A stretch of DNA of 64,000 bases. It comes from Lysobacteraceae bacterium 2PB. Its GTDB lineage: Bacteria; Pseudomonadota; Gammaproteobacteria; Xanthomonadales; Xanthomonadaceae. This document shows positions 36,583 to 45,186 of this stretch, in pieces. Position 1 is the stretch's first letter, and each line of letters opens with the position of its first letter. The translations under genes were made by a program, and so were the position numbers. Below the pieces are notes generated by a model. That model saw only the letters and a program-made list of their open reading frames with translations. It did no database searches and was not told where the DNA came from. Location of the stretch: positions 1-64,000 of the forward strand of contig SCMT01000003.1 in NCBI GenBank assembly GCA_005502915.1, written 5' to 3'.

Positions 36583-37587
36583 TCAGCCTGCCTTGCCGAC
36601 GAAGCGCACCAGTTCGGCGGTGCGGTTCACGTAACCCCACTCGTTGTCGTACCAGGCGTAGATCTTCACCTGCGTCCCGTTCACCACCATCGTCGACAGC
36701 GCATCGACGATGCTCGAGCGCGGATCGGTGCGGTAGTCCATCGACACCAGCGGGCGCGACTCGTAGCCGAGGATGCCGGCCAGTTCGCCTTCGGCGGCGG
36801 CGCGCAGCAGGGCGTTGACTTCATCGACGCTGGTCGCGCGCTCGACCTCGAACACGCAGTCGGTCAGCGAGGCATTGGTCAGCGGCACGCGCACCGCATG
36901 GCCATCGAGGCGTCCTTTCAGCTCGGGGAAGATCTCGGCGATCGCGGTGGCCGAACCGGTGGAGGTCGGGATCAGGCTGCTGCCGCAGGCACGGGCCCGG
37001 CGCAGGTCCTTGTGCGGCGCATCCACGATCACCTGGGTGTTGGTCAGGCTGTGGATCGTGGTCAGGCTGCCGTGGCGGATGCCGATGCCTTCGTGGATCA
37101 CCTTCACCACCGGCGCCAGGCAGTTGGTGGTGCACGAGGCCGCCGAGACGATCCGGTGCTGCGCGGGATCGAAGCGGGTGTGGTTCACGCCCATCACGAT
37201 GTCGAGCGCGCCGGCGGACTTCACCGGCGCCGTCACCACCACGCGCTTCACGCCTTGGTCCAGGTAGGGCTGCAGCACGTCGGGCTTGCGGAACTTGCCG
37301 GAGGCTTCGATGACGACATCGCAGCCGGACCAGTCGGTGGCGGTGATGTCCTTGTTGCGCGTCACCGGGATGCGCACGCCGTCGATCACGATGGCGTCGC
37401 CGTCGGTGCCGACGTCGCGGCCCCAGCGGCCGTGCACGGTATCGAACATCAGCAGGTGGGCGAGGGTGGCCGGGTCTCCGGCCGGGTCGTTGATGTGGAC
37501 GAAGGACAGTGCGGGGTCGCCCCATGCGGTGCGCAGGGTGAGGCGTCCCATGCGGCCGAAGCCGTTGATGCCGACACGAAGGGTCAT
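36583..37587 (-). CDS. ArsJ-associated glyceraldehyde-3-phosphate dehydrogenase
   Basis: A 334-residue GAPDH. It shows the Rossmann start [13 protein letters not shown], the active-site [13 protein letters not shown] with its nucleophilic cysteine, and the C-terminal [15 protein letters not shown]. In ars operons this enzyme forms 1-arseno-3-phosphoglycerate from arsenate for export by ArsJ. It lies between arsC and arsJ. A glycolytic role is less likely because of the operon, although the catalytic parts are standard. Confidence 0.93.
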   Translation of the reverse strand: MTLRVGINGFGRMGRLTLRTAWGDPALSFVHINDPAGDPATLAHLLMFDTVHGRWGRDVGTDGDAIVIDGVRIPVTRNKDITATDWSGCDVVIEASGKFRKPDVLQPYLDQGVKRVVVTAPVKSAGALDIVMGVNHTRFDPAQHRIVSAASCTTNCLAPVVKVIHEGIGIRHGSLTTIHSLTNTQVIVDAPHKDLRRARACGSSLIPTSTGSATAIAEIFPELKGRLDGHAVRVPLTNASLTDCVFEVERATSVDEVNALLRAAAEGELAGILGYESRPLVSMDYRTDPRSSIVDALSTMVVNGTQVKIYAWYDNEWGYVNRTAELVRFVGKAG

Positions 37588-37629
37588 GGACTCGGGTCTG
37601 TTGAAGGAAGGGAAAGGGGAGGTCGTCGG

Positions 37630-38124
37630 TCAGGCCGTGTGGCCGATCCGGTTGACCTGCTGTTCGAGGGCGAGGCGATCCAGTGCCTCCGGTTTCAGCG
37701 CCAGCAGCAGCGAAATCCTGTGCTGCAGCTGCTGGCGTGCATGGACGAAGGCGCGGTGCATCTGCTCGGGCGTCCCGGAGACGGCGACGGGATCCTCGAT
37801 ACTCCAGTGCGCCGTGACGGGATGACCCGGCCAGGCCGGGCAGGTTTCGCCGGCGGCCTTGTCGCAGACGGTGATGATCAGATCCATCCCGGGCGCACCG
37901 GGTGCGGCGAACTCGTCCCAGGACTTGCAGCGCAGTCCGTCGGTCGGCACGTCCGCGTCCCGCAGGGCCTGCAGGGCGAAGGGATGCACGTCGCCGCGCG
38001 GATGGCTGCCTGCACTGAAGGCATGGAAGCGGTCCTTTCCGAGCGAGTTGGCGAGGGCTTCGGCCATGATGCTGCGGGCCGAATTGCCGGTGCACACGAA
38101 CAGGAGGCGGTAGCGACGGGCCAT
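37630..38124 (-). CDS. arsC: arsenate reductase, LMW-phosphatase type
   Basis: A 164-residue arsenate reductase of the low-molecular-weight tyrosine phosphatase fold. The P-loop CTGNSARS has its nucleophile at C11; further cysteines occur in LRCKSWDE, TVCDKAAGETCPAWPGH. This arrangement fits thioredoxin-coupled reduction of arsenate to arsenite. It lies between arsR and the GAPDH gene. No arsenite pump (arsB or acr3) is seen in the window, so export of the arsenite must rely on genes elsewhere. Confidence 0.9.
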   Translation of the reverse strand: MARRYRLLFVCTGNSARSIMAEALANSLGKDRFHAFSAGSHPRGDVHPFALQALRDADVPTDGLRCKSWDEFAAPGAPGMDLIITVCDKAAGETCPAWPGHPVTAHWSIEDPVAVSGTPEQMHRAFVHARQQLQHRISLLLALKPEALDRLALEQQVNRIGHTA

Positions 38125-38185
38125 GGCGAGGTTCCGGGCGGGTTGAAGGGTCAGGCGTGCGATGCCGCAGGCGAGGTCATGCCAC

Positions 38186-38539
38186 TCATGCGCACGATGC
38201 CTTGCCCGCGCAGGGATCCATCACGGCGTCGCCACCGGGCAGGCAGGCATCCGCCTGCCCGCCGCAGCAGTTGTGGGTGAGGAAGGCGATGAGCTCGGTC
38301 ATCCGACCGAAATCCGCGCGGTAGCAGATGAAGCGCCCGCGCGGCTCGCCCTGGATCAGGCCGACCGAGGCCAGTTCCTTCAGGTGGAAGGAGAGGGTGG
38401 CGCCGGGCAGCGACAGGGCGTCGGCGATGTCGCCGGCCATGCGGCCGGCCGGGCCGGCTTCGACCAGCAGGCGGAACACGGACAGCCGGGTGGACTGTCC
38501 GAGGGCCGCCAGCGCGAGGGTTGCGTCTTTGATTTCCAT
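38186..38539 (-). CDS. arsR: ArsR-family arsenic-responsive repressor
   Basis: A 117-residue winged-helix repressor. The DNA-reading region is SLPGATLSFHLKELASVGLI and the beta-hairpin GEPRGRFICYRAD. Cysteines at the C-terminus (HNCCGGQADAC, DPC, SC) are the probable As(III) ligands, unlike the ELCVCDL site of E. coli ArsR. The ATG at 38539 sits inside a palindromic operator and almost at the predicted transcription start, so the message may be leaderless. It opens the arsR-arsC-GAPDH-arsJ operon. Confidence 0.9.
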   Translation of the reverse strand: MEIKDATLALAALGQSTRLSVFRLLVEAGPAGRMAGDIADALSLPGATLSFHLKELASVGLIQGEPRGRFICYRADFGRMTELIAFLTHNCCGGQADACLPGGDAVMDPCAGKASCA

Positions 38540-38574
38540 GTTTCCAGAATAATCAAACATGGGTACCCTAACAA
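38537..38574 (-). promoter_or_regulatory. arsR promoter and operator
   Basis: On the minus strand TTGTTA (38569-38574) is followed after 17 bases by TATTCT (38546-38551). A perfect 7-base inverted repeat CATGTTT...AAACATG with an 11-base spacer spans 38537-38561, covering the -10 box and the start codon, as expected for autorepression. The predicted transcript would begin within a base or two of the ATG. Confidence 0.6.
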
Positions 38575-38598
38575 TCCTTCATGACAGCCAGGTGACGC

Positions 38599-39993
38599 AT
38601 GACCGATCCCATCGATGCCTGCATGGCCGGCGCGGCTTCCTCGGGCACTGCCGGCCGCGAAGGCCTGGCCTGGCTCGCCAGCGAACGCCTCAACGCCGAG
38701 TGCTTCTGCATGGGCCTGGACCGCGAGGCCCTGCGTGCGGCCATCCACGCCCGGGCCGGCGATGACGGGTTGCCTGCTCTGCTGGAGGAACGCTGCCCGT
38801 ACGTCTTCGCGTCGCGGCCGGTGTTCGTGTCCCCGGCGCAGCGCGCGAGGATGTTCGCGCTCGTCGAAGCGATCGAGTCGGTGATCGCCCTGCCGGCGTA
38901 CCAGGAGATGGCGCTGGCCCGTGCGCCGGCCATTGCCCGGCATCGCCCCGGCGCAAGGGGCGTCTTCTTCGGCTACGACTTCCACGTCACGTCGACGGCC
39001 CTCGGCCTCATCGAGATCAACACGAATGCCGGTGGCGCCATGCTCAACGCCTTGCTGGCCCGGGCGCAGCGTGCCTGCTGTCCGCCGATCGAGCGCCTGT
39101 TCGAGTCGGTGTTCCCGCTGATGGCGACCGCCGATGCGTTCGAGGCAAGAATTGCGGCGATGTTCCGCAGCGAATGGACGCTGGCCGGACGGAAGGAGCC
39201 GCTGCGCACCATCGCCATCGTCGACGAACAGCCGCAGTCGCAGTACCTGTATCCGGAATTCCTGCTGTTCAGGCAGCTGTTCGAGGCGAACGGCTGGACG
39301 ACCGTGATCGCCGATCCCGCCGAGCTGAGCCTGCGCGACGGCCGGCTGCATTGCGGCGAGCAGGTCATCGACCTGGTCTACAACCGTCTGACGGATTTCT
39401 ACCTGGAAGCGGAGGCCGGCGCTGCGCTGCGCGAAGCCTGGCTGCAGGACGCGGCCGTGATCACGCCGCATCCGCACGCGCACGCGCTGTACGCCGACAA
39501 GCGCAACCTCGCGGTGCTGTCCGATCCGGTGCAACTGCAGCAACTGGGCGTGCCCGCCAGCACGCAGGCGGTCCTGCTGGCCGGCATCCCGCGGACCGAG
39601 ATCGTCGACCCCGCCAATGCCGAGCGCCTCTGGGCCGAGCGCAAGCGACTGTTCTTCAAACCGTTCGCCGGCTACGGCAGCCGGGCCGCCTACCGGGGCG
39701 ACAAGATCACCCAGCGCGTCTGGCAGGAGATCCTCGCTGGCGGCTACATCGCCCAGGCCCTGGTCGCACCTGGCGAACGCACGCTCTCCGCAGGCGAAAC
39801 GCCGCAGGCCCTCAAGTTCGACCTTCGCAGTTACGTCTACGAAGGCCGGTCGCAGTGGCTGGCCGCGCGGCTGTACCAGGGCCAGACCACGAACTTCCGG
39901 ACGCCCGGTGGCGGCTTCGCGCCGGTGTACGAGGTCCCCGAGGGCTGCATGGACACGATGCTCGAAACATCGCTGCAGCGCCTGGCGGAGTAG
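38599..39993 (+). CDS. putative circularly permuted ATP-grasp ligase
   Basis: A 464-residue protein I cannot assign to a characterised enzyme. Its motifs suggest an ATP-grasp fold in permuted order. The metal-binding end of the fold, LIEINTNAGGAMLN (E139, N141, N143), comes first, and the nucleotide-binding lysine, FFKPFAGYGSRAAYRGD (K354), comes later, followed by GGYIAQALVAPGE. Such permuted enzymes include glutathionylspermidine-synthase-like ligases. AGGTGA lies just before the ATG. It diverges from arsR with 59 bases between and converges with the FNR gene 13 bases downstream. Cysteines C35 and C37 lie near the N-terminus. Substrate is unknown; the fold call is inference. Confidence 0.6.
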   Translation: MTDPIDACMAGAASSGTAGREGLAWLASERLNAECFCMGLDREALRAAIHARAGDDGLPALLEERCPYVFASRPVFVSPAQRARMFALVEAIESVIALPAYQEMALARAPAIARHRPGARGVFFGYDFHVTSTALGLIEINTNAGGAMLNALLARAQRACCPPIERLFESVFPLMATADAFEARIAAMFRSEWTLAGRKEPLRTIAIVDEQPQSQYLYPEFLLFRQLFEANGWTTVIADPAELSLRDGRLHCGEQVIDLVYNRLTDFYLEAEAGAALREAWLQDAAVITPHPHAHALYADKRNLAVLSDPVQLQQLGVPASTQAVLLAGIPRTEIVDPANAERLWAERKRLFFKPFAGYGSRAAYRGDKITQRVWQEILAGGYIAQALVAPGERTLSAGETPQALKFDLRSYVYEGRSQWLAARLYQGQTTNFRTPGGGFAPVYEVPEGCMDTMLETSLQRLAE

Positions 39994-40006
39994 CGGATGC
40001 CTGCGC

Positions 40007-40768
40007 TCAGTTGCGCAGCACGGACTTCGCCAGCGTCTCCAGTCGCGGCATGTCGCGCAGGTAGACGTCGCGCTGCTTCACTTCGATGGTGCCGTCGTTG
40101 CTCATGCGGCGCAGGATGCGGCTGACCGTTTCCGGGGCGAGGTGCAGGTAGTTGGCGATGTCGGCGCGGGCCATCGTCAGCGTGAACCGGTGCGGCGAGA
40201 AGCCGCGCGAGGCGTAGCGGCGCGAGAGCATCACCAGGAAGGCGGCCATGCGTTCGTCGGCGGTGAAATCGCCGGAGAGCAGGGCGGCCTTGCCGATGTC
40301 CTGGCTGAGCAGTCGGAACAGGTGCTGCTGCAGGCCGGGCATGCGCGTCGCCAGCATCGACAGCTGCGGGAACGAGAACACGCAGAGCGTGACGGTATCG
40401 AGCGCGACCGCGTTGCACGGGTAGCGCGCGCTGTGGATCGCGTTCAGGCCGATGACTTCGCCCGGCAGGTGGAACCCCAGGACCTGCTCGTTGCCCTGTG
40501 CGTCGATGATGTAGGTCTTCACCGTGCCGGCGCGGACGGCGGCGATGGCGTTGAATTCGTCGCCCTCGCGGAACAGGTGCTCCCGTGCGTTGAACGGACC
40601 GGTGTGCTCGACCAGCACGTGCAGGTCGGCGAGGTGGCGCTTGTCGTAGCCCTCGGACAGGCAGGCCTGCGAGAAGGCGCAGGTGCTGCAGAAGCGGAGC
40701 GCGTCGCCATCGTCCGCCGCGGCGGGATTGGGGACGAGGCGGCGGCCGTTGGGGAGCAGGGTGGACAT
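40007..40768 (-). CDS. fnr: FNR/ANR-type oxygen-sensing regulator
   Basis: A 253-residue CRP/FNR regulator. The 4Fe-4S ligands are C27, C30, C36 (CSTCAFSQAC) and C118 (YPCNAV). The cyclic-nucleotide-like beta-roll follows and the DNA-recognition helix reads APETVSRILRRM with the E..SR triplet that reads TTGAT-type half-sites. It lies 4 bases after the HemN-like gene and ends the nar run. It is the obvious activator for the TTGAC-N4-GTCAA boxes near narK and moaA, though a global copy may exist elsewhere. Confidence 0.92.
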   Translation of the reverse strand: MSTLLPNGRRLVPNPAAADDGDALRFCSTCAFSQACLSEGYDKRHLADLHVLVEHTGPFNAREHLFREGDEFNAIAAVRAGTVKTYIIDAQGNEQVLGFHLPGEVIGLNAIHSARYPCNAVALDTVTLCVFSFPQLSMLATRMPGLQQHLFRLLSQDIGKAALLSGDFTADERMAAFLVMLSRRYASRGFSPHRFTLTMARADIANYLHLAPETVSRILRRMSNDGTIEVKQRDVYLRDMPRLETLAKSVLRN

Positions 40769-40772
40769 CGGT

Positions 40773-42158
40773 TCAGCCGGGCACGCGCATGGGAATGGCC
40801 GAAGCGTATGCGGAAGCGGGCGGGCTGTCGAACGCCGCCGCCACCACGCGGGCGCCCAGCCGCGCGATCCGGCCGAGGACGATGCCGCCGTCCCGCCAGG
40901 CGAGCAGCCCCGCCTCGAACAGCGGCGCGAGTGCATCCAGCGGTTCGGCGAAGTAGATCGCGAAGTCGATGCCGTGGCGCTCTTCGAGATGGGGCACGTC
41001 GATCCTGCCCTGGCAGAGCAGGTCCTGCAGCACATCGGCGCGCACCCGGTCGTCGTCGTCGAGTTGCACGCCCTGGTGCACGGCATGCGCGCCCCGGTCG
41101 ATGGCGGCCTCCCAGTCGCGTACCTGCAGGTGGTTGCGTGCGTGGCAGCCGCCGATCTGGCTGATCGCGCCGACGCCGAAGCCGACCAGGTCGGTGTCGC
41201 CGTGCGGGCCATAGCCCATGGCGTCGCGGTGGAGGTGCTGGTGGCGCTGGGCGTGGACCAGGGCGTCGGTGGCGTGCGCGAACACGTCCAGGCCGACGTG
41301 CAGGTAGCCGGCGGCTTCCAGGACATCGGCGGCGGCGAGCAGCATGCGCGCCCGCTGGGGGGCATCGGGATGTCCCGGGCCCGGCGTCGATTGTTCGCCC
41401 GGCTGGGCGCAGTCGCGAAGGCCGATGCGATCGGGGCAGGCGCGCACCGCTGCTTCGACCATCGCGACGAATGCGGCGATCGGCTGGCCGGGCAGGCCAT
41501 AGGGCAGTTCGAGCCGCACGTTGCCGAAGCCGGCCTCGCGGCTGTGTTCGACCACCGCCTGCAGTTCCGAGGCCAGGCCGGTGCCGGCGGCGGCGAGCCC
41601 GCCGGGACGACTGCCCACGCCGTAGCCGATGCGGTTGAAGCCGGCATCCGCCCAGGCCGCGAGTGTCCTGCGATCGGCGTGGCCCGGCTCGATGGTCATC
41701 GCCACATCGGTGGCGTGGCGCGGGGGAACGTGGAAATGGCGGCCGAGGCTGTCGAGCAGCTCGGCGACCTGGGCAGGCTCGAACCAGCGCGCCATGCCCG
41801 GCGCGAGGCTGACCTGGACCACGTCGCGGTCGCGGTCGAACAAGGCCCCGACCAGGCCGATCTCGCGGATCAGCCGCTCGAGGTAGGCGGATGCGCGCGC
41901 GCCGTCGTCGGCGCCGTGCGTTGCCGGCTCGCCGCAGAAGCGCGCCCGATACGCCGCCGGCACGTCGAAATGCAGCGACAGGCGCGCCGGGATCGGGTCG
42001 CCGTTGCTCAGGCGCACGGCTTCGACGAACTCGGCGTCGCCGAAGCGGCGGAATTCGCGCGGCGGCGGATACAGCGCGAAGCGGCCGGCCGAACGTTCGA
42101 GCAGCGCGGCCAGCGCGGCGACCGGGTCGGAGGGAGCGGGCAGGGGAGGCGAGGGCAT
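40773..42158 (-). CDS. HemN-like protein lacking the radical-SAM cluster
   Basis: A 461-residue homologue of oxygen-independent coproporphyrinogen III oxidase. Similarity to HemN runs the full length: GFNRIGYGVGSRPGG, GFGNVRLELPYGLPGQP, HRDAMGYGPHGDTDLVGFGVGAISQIG and the DYFAE-like FAIYFAEPLDAL. But the cluster motif (HxPFCxxxCxxC in HemN) reads HFDVPAAYRARFC, with only one cysteine, and the SAM-contact GGGTPT is replaced by SLAPGMA. It therefore cannot carry out standard radical-SAM chemistry. It sits in the nar run directly before fnr. Perhaps it binds or delivers heme for nitrate respiration; a decaying gene is possible but the frame is intact. Confidence 0.8.
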   Translation of the reverse strand: MPSPPLPAPSDPVAALAALLERSAGRFALYPPPREFRRFGDAEFVEAVRLSNGDPIPARLSLHFDVPAAYRARFCGEPATHGADDGARASAYLERLIREIGLVGALFDRDRDVVQVSLAPGMARWFEPAQVAELLDSLGRHFHVPPRHATDVAMTIEPGHADRRTLAAWADAGFNRIGYGVGSRPGGLAAAGTGLASELQAVVEHSREAGFGNVRLELPYGLPGQPIAAFVAMVEAAVRACPDRIGLRDCAQPGEQSTPGPGHPDAPQRARMLLAAADVLEAAGYLHVGLDVFAHATDALVHAQRHQHLHRDAMGYGPHGDTDLVGFGVGAISQIGGCHARNHLQVRDWEAAIDRGAHAVHQGVQLDDDDRVRADVLQDLLCQGRIDVPHLEERHGIDFAIYFAEPLDALAPLFEAGLLAWRDGGIVLGRIARLGARVVAAAFDSPPASAYASAIPMRVPG

Positions 42159-42203
42159 CACGGCGACCTGCGGACGAGGGCGAGGGTCAGGGGCGTATCG
42201 CGG

Positions 42204-42848
42204 TCACGGCACCGCGTGGAAGAAGTCGACCACGCCCGACGAGAGGTCGTAATCGGCACCGACGATCGAAAGTCCTTGTTCATGGCACATCCTGTCGAGA
42301 TAGGTCGAATCCGCGCGCAGCCGCGCAGTGGTGTAGCGGACGTTGGCGCGCACCGCCTCGCGCGCCCTGTGGCCCGAGGCATCGTCGTCGCCGTGGTCGT
42401 GGCCATGCGCATGGGCGATGTCGTCCAGCGCGGGCATGATCCGGTCGACGATCGCGTGCAGCGCCGGCGAGACGTCCTGCGGATGGTCGACGGCTTCGAG
42501 CGTCGACTGGATCGCGCCGCAGTTGCTGTGGCCGAGCACGACCACCAGACGGATGCCGAAGCGCGCGACCGCGAACTCGACGCTGCCGATCTGCGAGGGC
42601 GCGGCGATGTTGCCGGCGACGCGGATCACGAACAGGTCGCCGAGCCCCTGGTCGAAGACGAACTCGGCCGGGGCGCGCGAATCGGAACAGCCGAGGATCG
42701 CCGCGAACGGCCGCTGCGCGCGGGCATGGTCCTCGCGTCGCGCATGGCTGAGCAGCGCCTCGAGGCTGACCACATGGTCGACGAAGCGGCGGTTGCCTTC
42801 GCGCAGCCGCGCCAGGGCCTGTCCTGCATCGAGCTGCGGACCCTGCAT
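42204..42848 (-). CDS. beta-class carbonic anhydrase
   Basis: A 214-residue beta carbonic anhydrase. Zinc ligands are C54 (CSDSR, with D56 and R58), H107 and C110 (GHSNCGA). A loop at about residues 146-160, AHAHGHDHGDDDASGH, is unusually rich in His and Asp and could bind extra metal. It starts 4 bases after narK1 ends, so it belongs to the nar transcription unit; bicarbonate/proton balance during nitrate respiration is a plausible role. Confidence 0.9.
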   Translation of the reverse strand: MQGPQLDAGQALARLREGNRRFVDHVVSLEALLSHARREDHARAQRPFAAILGCSDSRAPAEFVFDQGLGDLFVIRVAGNIAAPSQIGSVEFAVARFGIRLVVVLGHSNCGAIQSTLEAVDHPQDVSPALHAIVDRIMPALDDIAHAHGHDHGDDDASGHRAREAVRANVRYTTARLRADSTYLDRMCHEQGLSIVGADYDLSSGVVDFFHAVP

Positions 42849-42851
42849 GGC

Positions 42852-44213
42852 TCAGCCTTTCGCCGTCGCGGCGGGCGATGCCTGCGGCACGGGCTGCGCG
42901 CCGGGCTGGGGCAGGGGGTGCGGCATGATCTCCGGCAGGTCGGTATCGCGCACCAGCTGCGGATGACGTGCGACGTCCATGCGCCTGATCGCGAAGTGCA
43001 TCCATGCCAGCGCGGTCGAGACCAGGACGAACAGCAGCATGAAGCAGCTCGTCCACACGCCGATGGCGTCGTTCATCGCGCCGAACACGATCGGCAGGAT
43101 GAAGCCGCCGAGGCCGCCGATCATGCCGACCACGCCGCCGACCGCGCCGACATTGTCGGGGTAGTACACCGGGATGTGCTTGTACACCGCGGCCTTGCCT
43201 AGCGACATGAAGAAGCCCAGCACGAACACCAGCACGGTGAACGGCACCACGCCCATCGCCAGTCGGAACTCGATCGGTCCCTGGATGCCGTCGACGACGT
43301 AGGTGGTCGACGGGTACGACAGCAGGAAAGTGCAGATCGCGGAGACGCCGAAGGTCCAGTACATCACCCGGCGCGCGCCGATGCGGTCCGAGAGCCAGCC
43401 GCCGACCACGCGGAACAGGCTGGCGGGAATCGAGTAGCAGGCCGCGATCAGGCCGGCGGTCTTCACGTCCAGTCCGTAGGCGCCGGTCAGGTAGCGCGGC
43501 AGCCACAGGGCCAGCGCGACGAACGCGCCGAAGACGAAGAAGTAGTACAGCGAGAACCGCCAGACCTGCAGGTTGCGCAGCGGGCGCATCTGCACGGCGA
43601 ACGGCACCGGCTTCACGCCTTCGGCCCTCCGTCGCGCCAGGCCGGGATCGTCGCGGGTGAACAGGAAGAACAGCACCGCCGTCACGGCCAGGCCCACCGC
43701 CCAGAAGCGCGCGACGCCATGCCAGCCATAGGCCACCATCACCATCGGTGCGAGCAGCTTGGTCACTGCCGAGCCGATGTTGCCGGCGCCGAAGATGCCC
43801 AGCGCGGTGCCCTGTTTCTCCGGCGGGAACCATTTCGACACGTAGGCGATGCCGACCGCGAACGAGCCGCCGGCGATGCCCACCGCCAGCGCGGCCATGA
43901 GGAACTGCGGATAGGTGGTCGCATAGGTCAGCATCCAGGTCGCGACCGCGCCGGCCAGCATGACCAGGCTGAAGACGATGCGTCCGCCGTACTGTTCCGT
44001 CCACACGCCCAGGAACAGGCGGATGATCGATCCGGTCAGGATGGGGGTCGCCGCGAGCAGGCCGAACTGGGTGTCGCTGAGGCCGAGGTCCTTCTTGATC
44101 TGGATGCCGATGATCGAAAAGATCGTCCACACCGCGAAGCACACGGTGAAGGCGAAGGTGCTGCCCCAGAGGGCACGGTTGCGTCCGTCGATGGCGGTGG
44201 CGTGCGGTTGCAT
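42852..44213 (-). CDS. narK1: nitrate/nitrite transporter, NarK1 type
   Basis: A 453-residue major facilitator of the nitrate-nitrite porter family. LLAATPILTGSIIRLFLGVW and AVGIAGGSFAVGIAYVSKWFP are the nitrate-signature segments of the type I (NarK1, proton-symport-like) branch. About twelve membrane segments are visible; the last 40 residues are a Pro/Ala/Gln-rich cytoplasmic tail. It lies downstream of narI and the parvulin gene. A type II homologue lies before narG, so import and exchange are both available. Confidence 0.88.
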   Translation of the reverse strand: MQPHATAIDGRNRALWGSTFAFTVCFAVWTIFSIIGIQIKKDLGLSDTQFGLLAATPILTGSIIRLFLGVWTEQYGGRIVFSLVMLAGAVATWMLTYATTYPQFLMAALAVGIAGGSFAVGIAYVSKWFPPEKQGTALGIFGAGNIGSAVTKLLAPMVMVAYGWHGVARFWAVGLAVTAVLFFLFTRDDPGLARRRAEGVKPVPFAVQMRPLRNLQVWRFSLYYFFVFGAFVALALWLPRYLTGAYGLDVKTAGLIAACYSIPASLFRVVGGWLSDRIGARRVMYWTFGVSAICTFLLSYPSTTYVVDGIQGPIEFRLAMGVVPFTVLVFVLGFFMSLGKAAVYKHIPVYYPDNVGAVGGVVGMIGGLGGFILPIVFGAMNDAIGVWTSCFMLLFVLVSTALAWMHFAIRRMDVARHPQLVRDTDLPEIMPHPLPQPGAQPVPQASPAATAKG

Positions 44214-44258
44214 GACGAGGATCTCCGTTCTGTCGGCGTCGACGTGACCGCGATGCGG

Positions 44259-45185
44259 TCACTCGGCTGTGGCGATCTGTTCCCAGCCCTCGACCGGATG
44301 ACGTTCGCGCAGGTGTTCGAGATAGCCCTGCAGCGCGTTCTGGCGGGCCTGGGTTTCGAGATAGGCGGCCACGCGCGGCGCGGCTTCCGGCCACGACAGC
44401 GGCGCGCCGCGCACGATGCCGTCGACGCGCACGACGTGGTAGCCGTAGCGCGTTTCGACGCCGAGCCCGGCGAGGCCTTCGCGCAGCATGAAGATCTGGC
44501 GCTCGAACTCGGGCACGGTGTCGCCGCGTTCGATCCAGCCGAGGGAACCGCCCTGTTCGCGCGAGGGGCAGGCGGAGTGCTCGGCGGCGAAAGCCTCGAA
44601 GCGCCCGGGGTCGGCTTTCAACGCAGCGATCAGCGACTCGGCGCGGTCGCGCGCCTCGCCGCGCGCGCGGACGTCGCTCGGTGCGGCGGCGAGCAGGATG
44701 TGGCTGATCCCGATGCGATCGGGGTGGTGCAGGCGCTCGCGGTTGGCCTCGTAGAAACGGCGGACCGCGTCCTCGTCGGGCGTCGGGCTCTCGACTTCGC
44801 GGTCGATCAGCTGGCGGACCAGCGCCTCGTCCTCGGTTTCCCCGTCTTCCGGCAAGGCGTCGATGCCGAGGCGCGCGCATTCCAGGCGCACCAGGGCGCG
44901 GACCACCAGGGTCCGCGCGGCGTCCTCGCGCGCATGATGCGGCGAATCGGCGCGGTGCAGTTGCATCTCGCGGGCGATGTCCGCCTCGCTGATCCCGATG
45001 TCGCCGACGCGCAGCCAGACGGGTGCGGGGCCCGGCACCGGTGCGGAGGGATCGTCGGCGCGATGGCCGGCATGGTCGTGTGCGTGATCATGTGCGTGAT
45101 CGTGGGCATGCTGGCGCGCGGCGTCGGACAGCGCACCGGCGTCCATCACGATCGGAATCTCGCGACGCGTGCGGGTCTGGCTCAT
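44259..45185 (-). CDS. parvulin-type peptidyl-prolyl isomerase
   Basis: A 308-residue PpiC/parvulin isomerase. The domain at about residues 155-255 contains IGISHILLAA, ACPSREQGGSLGWIERGDTVPEFE and ETRYGYHVVRVD, the parvulin core. The N-terminus has a His/Asp stretch (HAHDHAHDHAHDHAGH, residues 26-41) and no signal peptide, so it probably acts in the cytoplasm. It starts just before the narI stop region and follows the narGHJI genes, as in other nar operons, where it may help fold the reductase; NifM-like enzymes are relatives. Confidence 0.85.
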   Translation of the reverse strand: MSQTRTRREIPIVMDAGALSDAARQHAHDHAHDHAHDHAGHRADDPSAPVPGPAPVWLRVGDIGISEADIAREMQLHRADSPHHAREDAARTLVVRALVRLECARLGIDALPEDGETEDEALVRQLIDREVESPTPDEDAVRRFYEANRERLHHPDRIGISHILLAAAPSDVRARGEARDRAESLIAALKADPGRFEAFAAEHSACPSREQGGSLGWIERGDTVPEFERQIFMLREGLAGLGVETRYGYHVVRVDGIVRGAPLSWPEAAPRVAAYLETQARQNALQGYLEHLRERHPVEGWEQIATAE

Positions 45186-45186
45186 G

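Noticed and set aside
36583-37587. Housekeeping glycolytic GAPDH
   Set aside because: Position between arsC and arsJ matches the arsenate-resistance pair, so the ArsJ-associated role is preferred.
40773-42158. Functional oxygen-independent coproporphyrinogen oxidase (HemN)
   Set aside because: The cluster cysteines and SAM-binding glycine motif are missing, so the standard activity cannot be assigned.
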